A program made the translations under genes and the position numbers. DNA of 60,000 nt. Source: Liolophura sinensis. Taxonomy: Eukaryota > Mollusca > Polyplacophora > Chitonida > Chitonidae. Where the stretch lies: contig NC_088302.1 in assembly GCF_032854445.1 (NCBI RefSeq), positions 30,041,979-30,101,978 on the forward strand. Reading direction: 5' to 3'. Shown piece after piece: positions 10,391 through 21,534 of the stretch; the stretch's first letter is position 1, and the number at the start of each line of letters is the position of its first letter. Below the pieces are notes generated by a model. The model was not told where the DNA came from. It saw only the letters and a list, made by a program, of their open reading frames with translations, and did not search any database.

Positions 10391-11373
10391 ATGTAGCCAT
10401 TTACCTGGCACATGCAACCATTTACGTGGCACATATAGCCAGAGGAGATATATCATGCTGGTTGAATTATTACATGTATACTGGCAATATACGAGCTCTG
10501 GTTTCTGTCCCAGGAAACACGCCTGCTTCACACTTCACAGGTATACAACTGGAATATGCGAGGCAATGCATCTCGCCAGGTTCTGCCTTCAGCAAATTGA
10601 AAAAGCGACATGATATTCCTTCTGAAATGATATATCTTCACTTCACGCTGAGCTGTCATTATTAATTTCGAATAAGTTAGCTAGGGATGTAGTCAAGAGC
10701 ATGAGCATCAGCGCTGGTATTTATACACAAGATCCAAGTTTACAGATCAATGGCTATTATTTACAGTGATGCCAATATTAACTTAACTGAGTTATTTCAA
10801 AACAGCACACTTAATACACTTCTTTGCACTAGGCTCCTAGGTCATGGCACTATAGGTGTTAAAATGTTTGGTAAGTGGCGTCAAATGTGTCCAGGCAGTA
10901 CAGATAAGATGGCACTTGAAAACATAAACATTGTCCATGTTTTCATTTTAAACCTACCTATAAATATACATGAAAGTGAATAAAATAGACTTACAGTTTG
11001 TTGGGGGGGGTGGGGTGGGGTGGGGGAGGTACTTTTTTGAAACCATTTTTCACGATTAAAAATGATCATTTACAATTCCAAATCTTTAAAGTTATTTGTT
11101 CTGGAAATGCTTTCTGGAAGAGCTATTTTAACTACATATACAAAACTGACAATTCATGGGGTTGAGAACTCCCAATTCGAAGCATTAGATAGAAAGGAAG
11201 ACTGCAACAGATTTTCGCGTTGTAGACACATTAATCAGCTCCGATAAGAGTTCATTTTTTACAGTGAACACTGCTAAAGGTTGGGGATCTTCTCATGCAG
11301 AAGTTACGAATACACTGTTCTGGTTGTTCTCAGAACCGTTGAGATAGAAAAATGATACAACAATTTGAGGGCA
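10391..11373. other. No gene seen; short G-rich tract
   Basis: No gene recognised. A G/T tract at about 10996-11030 (runs of GGGG separated by T) is the only unusual composition. It could form a G-quadruplex on the + strand. Confidence 0.4.
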
Positions 11374-11532
11374 TTATTTATTTATTTATTTACTTATTTA
11401 TTTGATTGGTGTTTACGCCGTGCTGAAGAATATTTCAGTCATACGACGGCGGCAAGGATTATGCTGGGTGGAAATCGGGCAAAGCCCGGGGGGAACCAAT
11501 GACCTTTAGCAGGTTGTTGCCTGTCCCGGACA
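11374..11532 (-). mobile_element. SINE family A, partial
   Basis: Begins TTTATTTATTTACTTATTTA then TTTGATTGGTGTTTACGCCG, and continues TACGACGGCGGCAAGGATTA and GGGCAAAGCCCGGGGGGAAC. The tRNA-like head beyond about 11532 is not recognisable. Confidence 0.75.
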
Positions 11533-11774
11533 TTGTGTATTGCGCCGATTGTGTACAGAAATGATTAGACCGACCGACTAACCCATTAACCGCGTCCAGA
11601 CTGTAACATCGAGCAAGGGGTTGCTTTTTATTTAATACTACTCTTTAAATTTTTACAATGATGCGTCATATCCAGAAGAGTCTCATTAAAGCCTTATATG
11701 ACCAGATCTATAAAAAAAAATTCTATAAACTGTTGAATCTTGATGACCGCCCCCTCCCCCTTCCCTGATATCAC

Positions 11775-12112
11775 AGTTGGAAGAGCGCCCGCTTCGGGAG
11801 CCGTAGATCGTGGGCCAATTTCTGGGTGGAGCTACACCTAAGACTTTAAAAGAGGAAGTTGTAACTTCCTCGCTTGGTGTTCAGCATGAAGGGGATAGTG
11901 CAACTACTGGTTGACCAGTATCAGTATAATGGCTCTGACGGGACGGCTTATCTGCCTTCGGTAAGGTGCCTCATTGACGCAGCACTAGATAAAGGGGCGT
12001 GAAAATCCGTCCTGCAACAAGGAGGCACATTACATGCACTCTAATGATTCCTTCGCCGTCACATGACTGAAAAAATGGTTAAGTATGACGTTAAACCCCA
12101 AGCACTCACTCA
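11775..12112 (+). mobile_element. SINE family B, near full length
   Basis: The tRNA-like head reads GTTGGAAGAGCGCCCGCTTC, then GGGAGCCGTAGATCGTGGG. The body includes ACACCTAAGACTTTAAAAGA and GGACGGCTTATCTGCCTTCG. The 3' end reads CGTCACATGACTGAAAAAAT, ACGTTAAACCCCAAGC and an ACTCACTCA tail. The same family occurs on the - strand at 31676-31990 and on the + strand at 50690-50885. Confidence 0.75.
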
Positions 12113-12876
12113 TATTTCCATTCAATATTTCACCGTTTACTTGTGATCATTTGGCAACAATCAGTCTCGCCACTGCTCTGGTTTCACTCTCTATGCTGTA
12201 GTTTATATATGTGTTCCTAGATAAAACAAGGATTCTGCGGAGCCCCTATATCTTTACATTGTTTTCATGTTACTGTATGTTAAGTGTTATGACAAATTTA
12301 AATTTTTTAGTAATTTTAGACCAATTGCGTCTAACAAATTGCAAACAATACCCTCACTGTGGAAAATTGACAATTGGTAAAAGGAACAGATGTGGTAAGG
12401 CAGGGAATCGGCCCCAGTGCAAGAAACTGTACATCTGTACAGTGAAACAGACTGTAGTTGTGACCTGGAAGATGCTGACGTCTTCATAAAGCCACCTCTT
12501 TTCTCAGTTCTGTTTTACGTCTCCTTTCCTATTACAAGGCAAGCATGTGAGTGATGAACTCCCATACTCTAAATCAAGTCCCTATCCCTGTTCGAGATGT
12601 ATACAGTGTGATTTAAAGCATGGTTCTTCAAAATATGACTTCAAGAGACAGTCCTTTAAAGGATCTTCAAAGTAACGCAAGAAACAACATTCAGAATGGT
12701 ATTGTTCATGTGTTATTTGGCCACTGCTGTGTATATTTGCTCTGAGCAGCAATGGGTTATGTTCGTATAACTTCATGTTAACATGTACTTCCATACTTCT
12801 TTACATTTAAAGAAACAGTTTGTCGATTTCAACAGATTTGGATACATCGTCTAGACCATATTTTTTGTCGGGATTA
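12113..12876. other. No gene seen; small dispersed repeat
   Basis: A block around 12308-12344 (AGTAATTTTAGACCAATTGC, then GTCTAACAAATTG) resembles 23350-23386. This suggests a low-copy dispersed sequence. Otherwise nothing recognised. Confidence 0.4.
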
Positions 12877-12879
12877 ATG

Positions 12880-12920
<41 letters not shown>
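12877..12920. repeat. (GT)n microsatellite
   Basis: About 20 GT dinucleotides with one C interruption near the 5' end. Confidence 0.95.
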
Positions 12921-12923
<3 letters not shown>

Positions 12924-13899
12924 GTTTCTGTTTTTTGTAGAATTGGTATTCATGGTTGATATAAAAGTCTTTGAAACTTGTAATTATTCTCTTGGAAGGT
13001 CATTTTTTAGTTGATTGATGGAGTATTTGTTTTGTAAACTTTTTGTAAACATGATAGTGGGTATTCGAGAACTGTTTACAAAAGGAGAGTTTAAAAACAG
13101 TCTTCCTAAGAAGAAAGGCTAAAACCGTCAAGATATGCATTTATAATAGAAGACGTCATTTCACAAGTCACGACGAGATAAGTAATCACGACAAATTCTG
13201 TCTCCAAACTTTTTGTTGACATTTATTTCCCTGGTGCTTTCTCACCACATTACACATGTACATATACCAAAACTCACAGGCAGTGTCATTTCCTTGATGT
13301 TTCTGGAAACTTGCCAAACTGAAGAAAAAAGCCACTAACAGCAAACATCTTTCTTTCTGCTGTTCTATCTCAAGATTGCCCCAGCTGTCGGCGATTGTCA
13401 GATAAACGAGCCTCATGGGGATACCTCGGTCAACCATCTCCGAGATAGATTCGCCGTTTTTTCCCCCAAGATATCAGCGTGGCATAGCAAGTAGTTCTCC
13501 ATCTGAATAAATAGAGACATATTTACGCATTAAATAACAATAAAGGTTACACATGCCGTGGGTGGGTCTTCGTCTCATCAGTCTCCAAGAAAGAAAGCAT
13601 ACCTCAATTCTTCGTCCAACAACACAATTGTACTGTTATACACAGAAAACATTTCTCCACAGATGTTAGAATATATATGTATCTTGTAGCACTGTTTGGC
13701 TATGAAAATATTTTAAATCACAGTAGAATCAACAATCATTAGGATGAGATAATAACTCTTGCCCAACAGTGTATAAGGTCTTGCAGATTTTGAAGCAAAA
13801 AAATTAAAACAACGAAGTCAAAAGAGTATCATACCTCTACATATATGATACTAGATATACATAACACTAAAACCTATCTATATTTGTTGAATAACACCA
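12921..13899. other. No gene seen
   Basis: AT-rich sequence. The minus-strand frame at 13186-13437 has no recognisable domain. Confidence 0.4.
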
Positions 13900-14139
13900 T
13901 TTTATTGTATTTATTTGTTTTATTGCTGTTTTACGCCGTACTGAAGAATATTTCACTTATATACGACAGCTAGGAACCCAAGGGAAATCAACGACCATCC
14001 GCAGGTTACCGGAAGACATTCTCACGTACGGCCGAAGAGGAAGCCAGATTGCGCTGGATTCGAACTCACAGTGACCACATTGGTGAGAAGCTCAATGCGC
14101 CGCGCTGGCACGCTAACCAACTGGGCCACGGAGGGCCCC
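13900..14139 (-). mobile_element. SINE family A, nearly complete
   Basis: From the tail complement (TTTATTGTATTTATTTGTTT) through GTTTTACGCCGTACTGAAGA, the central core and GCGCTGGATTCGAACTCAC to the tRNA-like head complement GGGCCACGGAGGGCCCC. The head, read on the - strand, has a TGGCCCAGTTGG A-box-like and a GAGTTCGAATCC B-box-like element. Confidence 0.85.
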
Positions 14140-14730
14140 TCGAAAACACTAGAATTTCTATTTAAATCTAATAGTTAGAATGGCAAAAAATCAATCAGCG
14201 GAAGTGCAATCCAATTTTGGCTAATATTATATAGCTCAAATAATTATCTTTCACAAGATAACTGCCTCTTCTGTGAGGATTTTACCGATCAAAATCGGTC
14301 ATGAAATTTCCAGATCAGGTAGCTTTATCACTTTGTCAATCTTAACAATATTTTTAACACTATAAATGATATCTAATCTAGTGTAATGCAAAATGTTTAG
14401 CTAGTCTTGGTAATTTTTTTTTTTAAATTATTAGCGAATATGAATTTTTAACAAATCTCCAGTACTTCATCTTTAAGGTAGATGCTAACTAAATGATCTT
14501 TGACAGGATGTATATTATAGAGGTGAGCCAAATGTTCGAACGAAATGTAATGGCACTTGACAATTTTAACTCTTTTTGGTAATTTTCCTTTTTCACAATG
14601 GTCAAGGCTTGGTCAATCCAAACACGTATGATTTTTTATGGTATCAAAGCACGCATGACTTCATTGGGCAGTCTATAGCACGATCGGCTTTATATGACAA
14701 CCAGATAAACGTCCGGTCGTATATTATACA
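14140..14730. other. No gene seen
   Basis: AT-rich unique-looking sequence. Confidence 0.45.
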
Positions 14731-14877
14731 TGGTAAGGTCAGGCAACAAACTGAGAACGGTCGTGGGTTTCCCCCGGGGTTTGCTCGGTTTCCTCCCACC
14801 ATAATGATGGCCGTCGTCGTATATATGAAATATTCTTGAGTACGGCGTAAAACACCAATCGAATAAATACATAAATG
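14731..14877 (+). mobile_element. SINE family A, 3' part
   Basis: 5'-truncated copy with GAACGGTCGTGGGTTTCCCC, CCTCCCACCATAATGATGGC, TTGAGTACGGCGTAAAACAC and an AATCGAATAAATACATAAAT tail. Confidence 0.85.
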
Positions 14878-15410
14878 CAAGCAAGTGTGACCATATATGT
14901 CATCCAAACAGGCATGATGATATGGTATCAAAGACATTGAGCTCTCTTGCCTTTTATTTGCATTTCGGTACTCATGAAGCCATAAGACATAAATTTATTG
15001 TCCTATTATTTATTTCCTTATTGTAACTTGTATGCCCAGACAGCTGGCAAGCCGACTTTAAATGTGTGGATTTTTTTATTCAGCAGAGCCAGTAATGATT
15101 AAGACTTAAACATGCTAGTTCACAGGTTTGGATAAATTAAACTGAGGTCAAATGTACTTTTCATCGACGTTGAACAGTGAAATTGTTACAGCTGACTTCT
15201 GCCCGAAACACATCATACATCCTATATTGTGCGACAAAGCTTGATGAGTGAGCCCCTCAGTAAGGCCAATCTAGGCTTAGGCACAGAGAGGTAACGAAAA
15301 GCTTGTTTTCAATTACTCTAGAGTGAATAATTATGTTTCTCATGACGCTATCGTGGAGTCATCTAGCCTGAGGCAGATTGGGTTTGGTGCATCTCCAGCC
15401 GAATGGCACA
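14878..15410. other. No gene seen
   Basis: AT-rich, no recognisable feature. Confidence 0.4.
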
Positions 15411-15795
15411 CCGCTAAATATCACATGGAATATCACACCTATTGGATAACCAGCCAGATAACGGTACACTGGTGTTGCGGTATATACATACTCTATATAT
15501 CCTCTATACAATGCACCAGCCATGGTTTCCGCGACTGGTAATTGATAAATCTTTGTCAGGGGTCATTTGAAGTTTTAGCTGTTGAGATCACGTTCCATAT
15601 TATAGGTTGTTTGGGACTGTCTAAATATTACATGGTATCACACATATTGGGTAACATGTAACGGAACTGTACACTGGTGCTGCTGTAGATTACAAGAGCC
15701 TCGTTTTCGTGCCTAGTAATTGATAAATCTGCCTCATCATCCTTTTTGAAGTTTCTACTATATCATTGCCGCAACCACATCTAATATTCTATGCA
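15411..15795. repeat. Diverged tandem duplication, unit about 200 bp
   Basis: Two copies (about 15411-15605 and 15617-15795) share CTAAATATCACATGGAATAT versus CTAAATATTACATGGTATCA, GTACACTGGTG, TAATTGATAAATCT, TTGAAGTTT and the closing CATATTATAGG/TAATATTCTATG. Divergence is considerable. No coding signal. Confidence 0.6.
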
Positions 15796-16040
15796 AAGAT
15801 AGAGCTTTCATAGACGAAGAGCATGCCATTAAAGGCCATACGAAAACAAGATAACCCGTGAAGAAAAGGTTGCTATATCGTTATATTCTCCATCGTGTAT
15901 CATTGCCGAAGGATGCTTCTGTTATATAACCAATGACGTCACGTCCCATATTTTGGAGACCTAGAGGAACACGTGTAAAACAAACATGATGGATTCTGTC
16001 TTCTGTTTACTCCCTCCCCCCTCCCCCCACCCACCACCAC

Positions 16041-16662
16041 CATCACGCTCGTAACGGCCCCATCAGGTTCGTAATGCTCCATCACGTTCGCAATGCCCCC
16101 ATCACACTCGTAATGCTCCCATCCCACTGGTAATGCCCCCATCAAGTTTACAATGCCCCCATCACGTTTGCAATGCCCCCATCACGCTCGTATTGCCACC
16201 ATCACACTCGTATTGCCCTCATAACAATCGTACTGCCCCATCACACATGTTATGCCCCCATCACGCTCATAATGCCCCCTTCACACTCGTAATGCCCCCA
16301 TCATGTTCACAATGCCCCCATCACACTCGTTATGCCCCCCCCCCCATCACGCTCATAAAGCCTCCATCACACTTGTATTGCCCCCATCACGCTCATAATG
16401 CCCCCATCACGCCCATAATGCTCTCCATCACACTCGTAATGCTCCCAATCACGCTCGTAATGCTCCCAATCGCGCTCGTAATGCCCACATTACACTCACA
16501 ATGCCCCCATTATACTTATAATGCCCTCATCAAGATCATAATACCCCCATCACTTTCATAATGTCACGCTCGTAATGCCTCCATCACGATCATAATGCCC
16601 GCATCACGCTGATAATGCCCCCATCTCGCTCATAATGCCTTCATTCATAATGCCTACATTCA
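16041..16662. repeat. 20-bp C-rich minisatellite, about 30 copies
   Basis: Tandem units of the type CCATCACGCTCGTAATGCCC, with the number of Cs varying between units. Variation in C count shifts phase, yet one frame (16133-16561) stays open and gives a proline/histidine-rich translation. I regard that as a repeat artefact. Confidence 0.9.
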
Positions 16663-16867
16663 TGAAAAACTTTGTTTTAACACGAGAGGAAAGAAATCCA
16701 TGCTGAAGAAAAAAAAAAAGAAAATCTCTTCCGGTGGATATGTCAACTAGATGTGACCGATGAATTACAGGATCGTGCGAATTAAGCTGATATTATTGAG
16801 CGTTTGCTGGCTCCTGTGAACTGAGAAACAAAATAGCCATGAAAAATGTTCGGCAACTAAAGATAAA

Positions 16868-17170
16868 TTTATTTCTTTTCTTATTTATTTATTTCATTGT
16901 TGCTTTACACAATACTGAAGTACGTTTGCCTTGTACCATAGCGGTTAGTTTTTATGAGTGGAATAATCCAGGGCACCTGAGATAAACCAACGATTTTTGG
17001 CAAGTTACCTGCAAGCTACAAACAGCTAGTTACGCATACCATATTGGTAAAAGAGGTGTAGATGGATAAAGCCGGATTGCCCGGGTATAAACCACCGATC
17101 TGTGGCGAGTTGCTGACGAACTTTCCTACATATGATATATAGATATGCATACCATACTGGTCGAAGGATA
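16868..17170 (-). mobile_element. Diverged SINE, second core type
   Basis: Tail complement TTTATTTATTTCATTGTTGC then TTTACACAATACTGAAG. Two successive blocks resemble the second core complement: GATAAACCAACGATTTTTGG and TATAAACCACCGATCTGTGG, each followed by a cAAGTTaC/CGAGTTGC-type match. It may be two overlapping old copies. Confidence 0.5.
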
Positions 17171-17970
17171 GAGGTGTTCTATAAACGTAAGACTATACCA
17201 ACGGCCACACGAGCGTCGTTGATCAGTTATTGATAACGGGAACGAAAGGCTATAGGATGTATCAATTCCATCCCAGGATGAAAACTCCGAGAAGGCCTAC
17301 TAGGTGTCGCTAGAAATGCATTCCCTGTTTTAACGACACTGTGATCGAGTAGTCACCCGGATTTGCATAATCTAATAAATGAGGCTAAAGCTGTGATAAT
17401 CTTTATTTTTGTCCGTACATTTGAGAAGACCTTATCACAAATTCAATCGACGGTACATTGGTCTAAGACTTATTCGTACAGCATATATAATACCAAGAAG
17501 GAACAGACATATTGAGTACCAATATTTATCGTATTATTGTACCGAATTTATAAAATGAACTTTTCCAGTCCATCGAAGCCTGCCCAAACTCTAAAATAAA
17601 GAGGTTCGGTATCAGCCGTCAAAATAGTACCTCGAAATCTGGGCCAGAGCCTAAAATGTGATGGTTAAATATTTACTATACTAAGTGTTAATAGTCCTTA
17701 GGGGATCACATCGTCCGCTCAGAGAGAAATTAGGTCAAAGCTGAAATAAAACAAGCTTTCAGGTCAGCTGGCCTTTACATACAAATGTATGGGCCAGGTC
17801 TTACGGGACATCACTCGGAACTTGGTCGTGTAATAATTGGCGAAGGGAAATGCAATAGAAGCTTAAGGAGAAACGATACCAGTTTCAGGTGAATTTGTCA
17901 TCCATAGGTAATCAGTAAAAATCAACGATTCCCATCTGCAGTTTTGTTCCTAAATGCAGATATAAGATGT
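17171..17970. other. No gene seen
   Basis: No recognisable gene, array or element. Confidence 0.45.
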
Positions 17971-18276
17971 ATTTATTTATTTATATATTTATTTATTCGA
18001 TTGGTGTTTTACGCCGCATTAAAGAATACTTGACTCAACGTTCGACAGCGACCAGGATTATTGTTTTGTTTTGTTTTGTTTTGTTTTATTTTGTTTAGGA
18101 AGCGGGTAGAGCCAGAAAGAAACCCATGACCATCCACAGGTTGCCGGCAAACGTTTACATATATGACTGGAGAGGAAGCCAGCGTGAGCTGGAACTGAAC
18201 TCACATCGAGCTCATTGGTGAGAGGATCCTGAACCTTTCTTCTGCATTTGCACGCTAACCACTCGGCCACGAAAGC
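17971..18276 (-). mobile_element. SINE family A, full length with TTTTG expansion
   Basis: Tail complement, ATTCGATTGGTGTTTTACGC, the core and the head complement ending GCTAACCACTCGGCCACGAA. In place of the usual ATGGTGGGAGG block there is a pentanucleotide run, (TTGTT)n, at about 18062-18100. The microsatellite therefore grew inside the element. Confidence 0.8.
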
Positions 18277-18740
18277 CTCGCAGCCATGACAGGGTATCTC
18301 AGTGAATGTTACTGGTAGTCCATGAAAGGACTGTGGTTAAACATAAACTGGACCTCAAAACACGCAAGGCCTTTACCTTTAGATATGAAATGTGCTTATT
18401 AGCTAACAATGTTTTAATAGAAAAAAAAATCAAATATAATATAAAATTATGCAGTTATTTCGGAAGAGGGGTGGAGTCACAGCTAAACGGTTCAGTCAAT
18501 TTTTTTCTACATGAACGAGTTGGTAACTTTTATTCCATATTTCTACGAGGATATGGGATGCGCCATGTTAGAGCATGTGGAATCACTATGTCGGATCACT
18601 CAGATGTGATGTAAAACCCCAAGCATACATTATACATCATACGTGAAACTGACTATACTCCTCTGTGGATAGGCTAATGATCCACTAAATTTGTACGGGG
18701 AGCGGAACGTAACTCAGTAAGGTGCGCAACTACTGATCAA
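18277..18740. other. No gene seen; possible SINE B tail
   Basis: Only a short GATGTAAAACCCCAAGCATA block (about 18607-18626), matching the end of SINE family B, is recognisable. Confidence 0.4.
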
Positions 18741-19062
18741 GGCGGCTTCCGTAGCCTGATAGATAGAGCGTCCGCCTCGAAGTCAGGACACCCGGGTCAT
18801 ATCATAGCCGTTAAAAATGGAACTTGCTGCTGCCTAGCTTGGCTGACACTCGACACAGAGAGACTAGAGCAAGGAAACATGACTGGTTGGCCCGGTGCCA
18901 GTATAATGTGACTGGCTGAAGTGTCATGTCTGGTGTCTTCGGCATGACAGGGCAGCACTTTGGAGGCATGGACTCGCCCTGTCACAAGGAAACACAATAT
19001 ATGTTCAGACACCTAATGACTCCTCGTCGTCACATGACAGTATAACTTGCTATATGTGAGTG
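18741..19062 (+). mobile_element. SINE family B, variant body
   Basis: The tRNA-like head GGCTTCCGTAGCCTGATAGA, then TAGAGCGTCCGCCTC, is followed by GACACCCGGGTCATATC. The body contains TGGTGTCTTCGGCATGACAG and ACTCGCCCTGTCACAAGG. It ends CCTAATGACTCCTCGTCGTC, ACATGACAG. The body is shared with the + strand copy at 34150-34505 but differs from the 11.8-kb copy, so two body types share related ends. Confidence 0.7.
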
Positions 19063-19484
19063 ATTTACTCTGTATTTCTCTATAAACCTCATAAATCTGA
19101 GAAGTCCTCTTTACTATCATGTGCATATACCCTCTCACAAAATCGAACCAAACCGGCACTGATTTGCACAAGAACACATTATAATTCAGGGGAGGTAATT
19201 ATTGAATGACGAATACGAGAATCCAAAAGACACCTAGGCTGTGGTGTAATCCTAGCTCGACAGCCTCTGTCATACGTAATACTTTTGTATGTGATTAACC
19301 ATAAGATAGCAGACCTCTTCACCATGCCCGGGTTTGACAAAGGATGTAGTCTAACACACATTTATAGACTTATTTTACTATGAAGGTCATACTCTATAAT
19401 TTTTCATTCAAAACGATTGGGTAATATTTATGGTTGGATAGAGCACCCCATAATAAACCATCGTTCATCGGCATGTTTGGTAAG
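19063..19484. other. No gene seen
   Basis: No recognisable feature. Confidence 0.4.
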
Positions 19485-19682
19485 ACCAGTGGTTCGGAAG
19501 TGGCGTACACGGTCCCAGTCAACTGCTTAATGTTACTAATACCCCAGTTCACGAGTGCTGGGAAAAACCTGATCGTTCTGTACCATTCAGTGGGTTTTCT
19601 CTACCCATAAAACTGACAGTCATCATAGAAATGAAAAATCTCGATTATGGCATTGAACGACAATCAAATCAATGAATAAATA
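19485..19682 (+). mobile_element. Diverged SINE, second core type
   Basis: CAGTGGGTTTTCTCTACCCA, TAAAACTGACAGTCATCATA, GAAATGAAAAATC and GGCATTGAACGACAATCAAA, with a TCAATGAATAAAT tail. These correspond block by block to the SINE A 3' end. The upstream part is heavily mutated. Confidence 0.55.
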
Positions 19683-19784
19683 CAACCAATTTCAGTGACA
19701 TGTAAAACGCAGTGTGGGCCTACATTTAAAGGTGAAGAAAACATACAAATGATGCCTAAATTCTAGTGGAAATATATTGATTCA

Positions 19785-20165
19785 TATTCGTGTTGTACCA
19801 CACAGTGATATATATTTGTTGTGTAACAATCAGTGACAAACGGTCGTGGTGTACCACTCAGTGACACATGTTTGTGTTGTACCACACAGTGATATATATT
19901 CGTTGTGTAACAATCAGTGACAAACGGTCGTGGTGTACCACTCAGTGACACATGTTCGTGGTGTACCATTCAGTGACACATGTTCGTGGTGTACCACACA
20001 GTGACATATGTTTGTGGTGTATCACTCAGTGAGATATGTTTGTGGCGTATCACTCAGTGAGACATGTTTGTGGTGTATCACTCAGTGATATTTGTTTGTG
20101 GTGTATCGCTCAGTGATATATGTTTGTGGTGTACCACTCAGTGAGATATGTTCGTGATGTACCTC
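19785..20165. repeat. 28-bp tandem repeat, about 13 copies
   Basis: Units of the type GTGTACCACTCAGTGACACA, TGTTCGTG. The first three units are repeated almost exactly as an 84-bp block (19793-19876 and 19877-19960), after which units vary individually. Confidence 0.9.
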
Positions 20166-20525
20166 ATGACCGTTGTCGTGCTATTTTACATCAAGAGAAG
20201 AAAGAGGTCAGGTCGCATATGGAATTGGTTGTAGTAATAATAATAATATAAGATGTATTGATTGACAGCCGACAAATTCAGGAGCGTGGCATTTGAAATC
20301 ACCGAGAAAAAAGGAATTAACAATGGACAGATGCCCTATGTTTCGTCTGAAGATCCGTTTTCTCTCCTCCTTCAACCAGTACATTGAAAAACAAAATCTT
20401 TTAAATTTTTTAGAAAGTGTGTTGTAAAATGTGATGTTATTGCAGCAGATTGTTACGTTAAACACAATACGCATATTGTATTAGTCTAACAACGATATCA
20501 TAGTATTTTGTTATCATAGCAGTAT
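20166..20525. other. No gene seen
   Basis: AT-rich. A minus-strand frame at 20208-20474 has no recognisable domain. Confidence 0.4.
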
Positions 20526-20587
20526 ATTTTCTAGCATCATTCAGACAGCAGAACTGTTGTTAACATTAACAGATTATTTTTTGAGTG
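20526..20587 (-). mobile_element. MITE half (single terminal inverted repeat)
   Basis: CATCATTCAGACAGCAGAAC, TGTTGTTAACATTAACAGAT and TATTTTTTGAGTG match the right end of the MITEs at 26278, 50291 and 52204. The opposite end is not found upstream, so this looks like a solo end. Confidence 0.6.
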
Positions 20588-20599
20588 TACACTGTTAAC

Positions 20600-20835
20600 G
20601 ACCAACTTTCCCACATGACGTTTCCCACGTGACGTTTCCCACGTGACGTACACACTCTGAGAGATGCTCACACCATATTGCATAGTGGACAAACAAGTGT
20701 CGTCTTCGACGAAAGTTAAACCAACGAGAGTCATCGACAGCTTATTTTCAACCATACCCCACAAATAGAGATAACAGAGCAATTCTCCCACAGCCCGCTT
20801 ATGGTCGAATTTTTTCATTTCTAGATGGTGTGTGT
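20600..20835 (-). CDS. Candidate coding exon, unknown
   Basis: Minus-strand frame, open from about 20878 to beyond 20600, preceded by an acceptor-like CACACACCATCTAG. The translation contains KKFDHKRAVGELLCYLYLWG and LSMTLVGLTFVEDD, with balanced hydrophobic and charged residues that look more protein-like than other frames nearby. Its 3' part crosses three 14-bp repeats and then runs into the MITE half at 20526-20587, which supplies the last residues and the stop. I do not recognise the family. It could be a terminal exon, a decayed gene piece or a mobile-element fragment. Confidence 0.25.
20609..20650. repeat. 14-bp repeat, 3 copies, with CACGTGACGT
   Basis: CCCACATGACGTTT, CCCACGTGACGTTT and CCCACGTGACGTAC in tandem. 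The unit superimposes an E-box (CACGTG) and a CRE-like half site (TGACGT). Confidence 0.75.
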
Positions 20836-20887
20836 TAGTATTTATAATACAAACATCGTTGGCTAAGGAACCAAGCAATGATTTGCA

Positions 20888-21534
20888 GTTTCATTTAAAG
20901 GGGCAGGTAAGTGAAAAGTGAGACACGGAGGTGTAGCCTACATGTATCTTCCGACACACAAGCTTACATTCATTAATGTAAGGATATACATGAGAACAAG
21001 GCCACAGGCACATATGTGTGTCTGTTTTTTTACATAGGTCAATACACCTAAAGAGGACATGGGACTTACACAACACCTGCGTGGTTTCTTGTTAATCTGA
21101 TTTCCAGTAAACATTACTGAATCGAAAGAGAGAAGTGCTAAGACACTGATGCCAAACAATCAGTATGTTAAAACATCAAAGTTACATAACGTTTGGTTTC
21201 TTTTTGATCTGATTTCCAATAAACATTACTGAATGGAAAAGACCGATATATACTTATAAGAATAACGTAAGAGAACTACATTAATAAGTTGCGAGTTTCA
21301 GCCAAATTGCACAATGAGAACGTCAGAATGTCAACAATCATAAAGTAAGCAGAAACCAATGCTCATGTCAGCGCCTATTCTAACACCCCATGTGTGACAC
21401 AAGTGTTTCTATTTTGGGAAAGTACACACATAGACCCAGCTATCGAAAGAGGACATCGGAGTTATAACAGATGTAACACTTGATTTCTCCTTAATCGTTA
21501 GCACTTATGCGTTGTGTGCGCCTTCTTTACTAGA
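20888..21534. repeat. Low-copy tandem segments
   Basis: A block CTGATTTCCAGTAAACATTA, CTGAATCGAAAGAG at about 21097-21132 recurs as CTGATTTCCAATAAACATTA, CTGAATGGAAAAG at about 21208-21243. AAAGAGGACAT recurs at 21050 and 21446. These suggest an old duplication of about 110 bp. No gene seen. Confidence 0.45.

Noticed and set aside
16133-16561. 142-codon proline/histidine-rich frame
   Set aside because: It is made of the 20-bp C-rich minisatellite; no start context or flanking domain.
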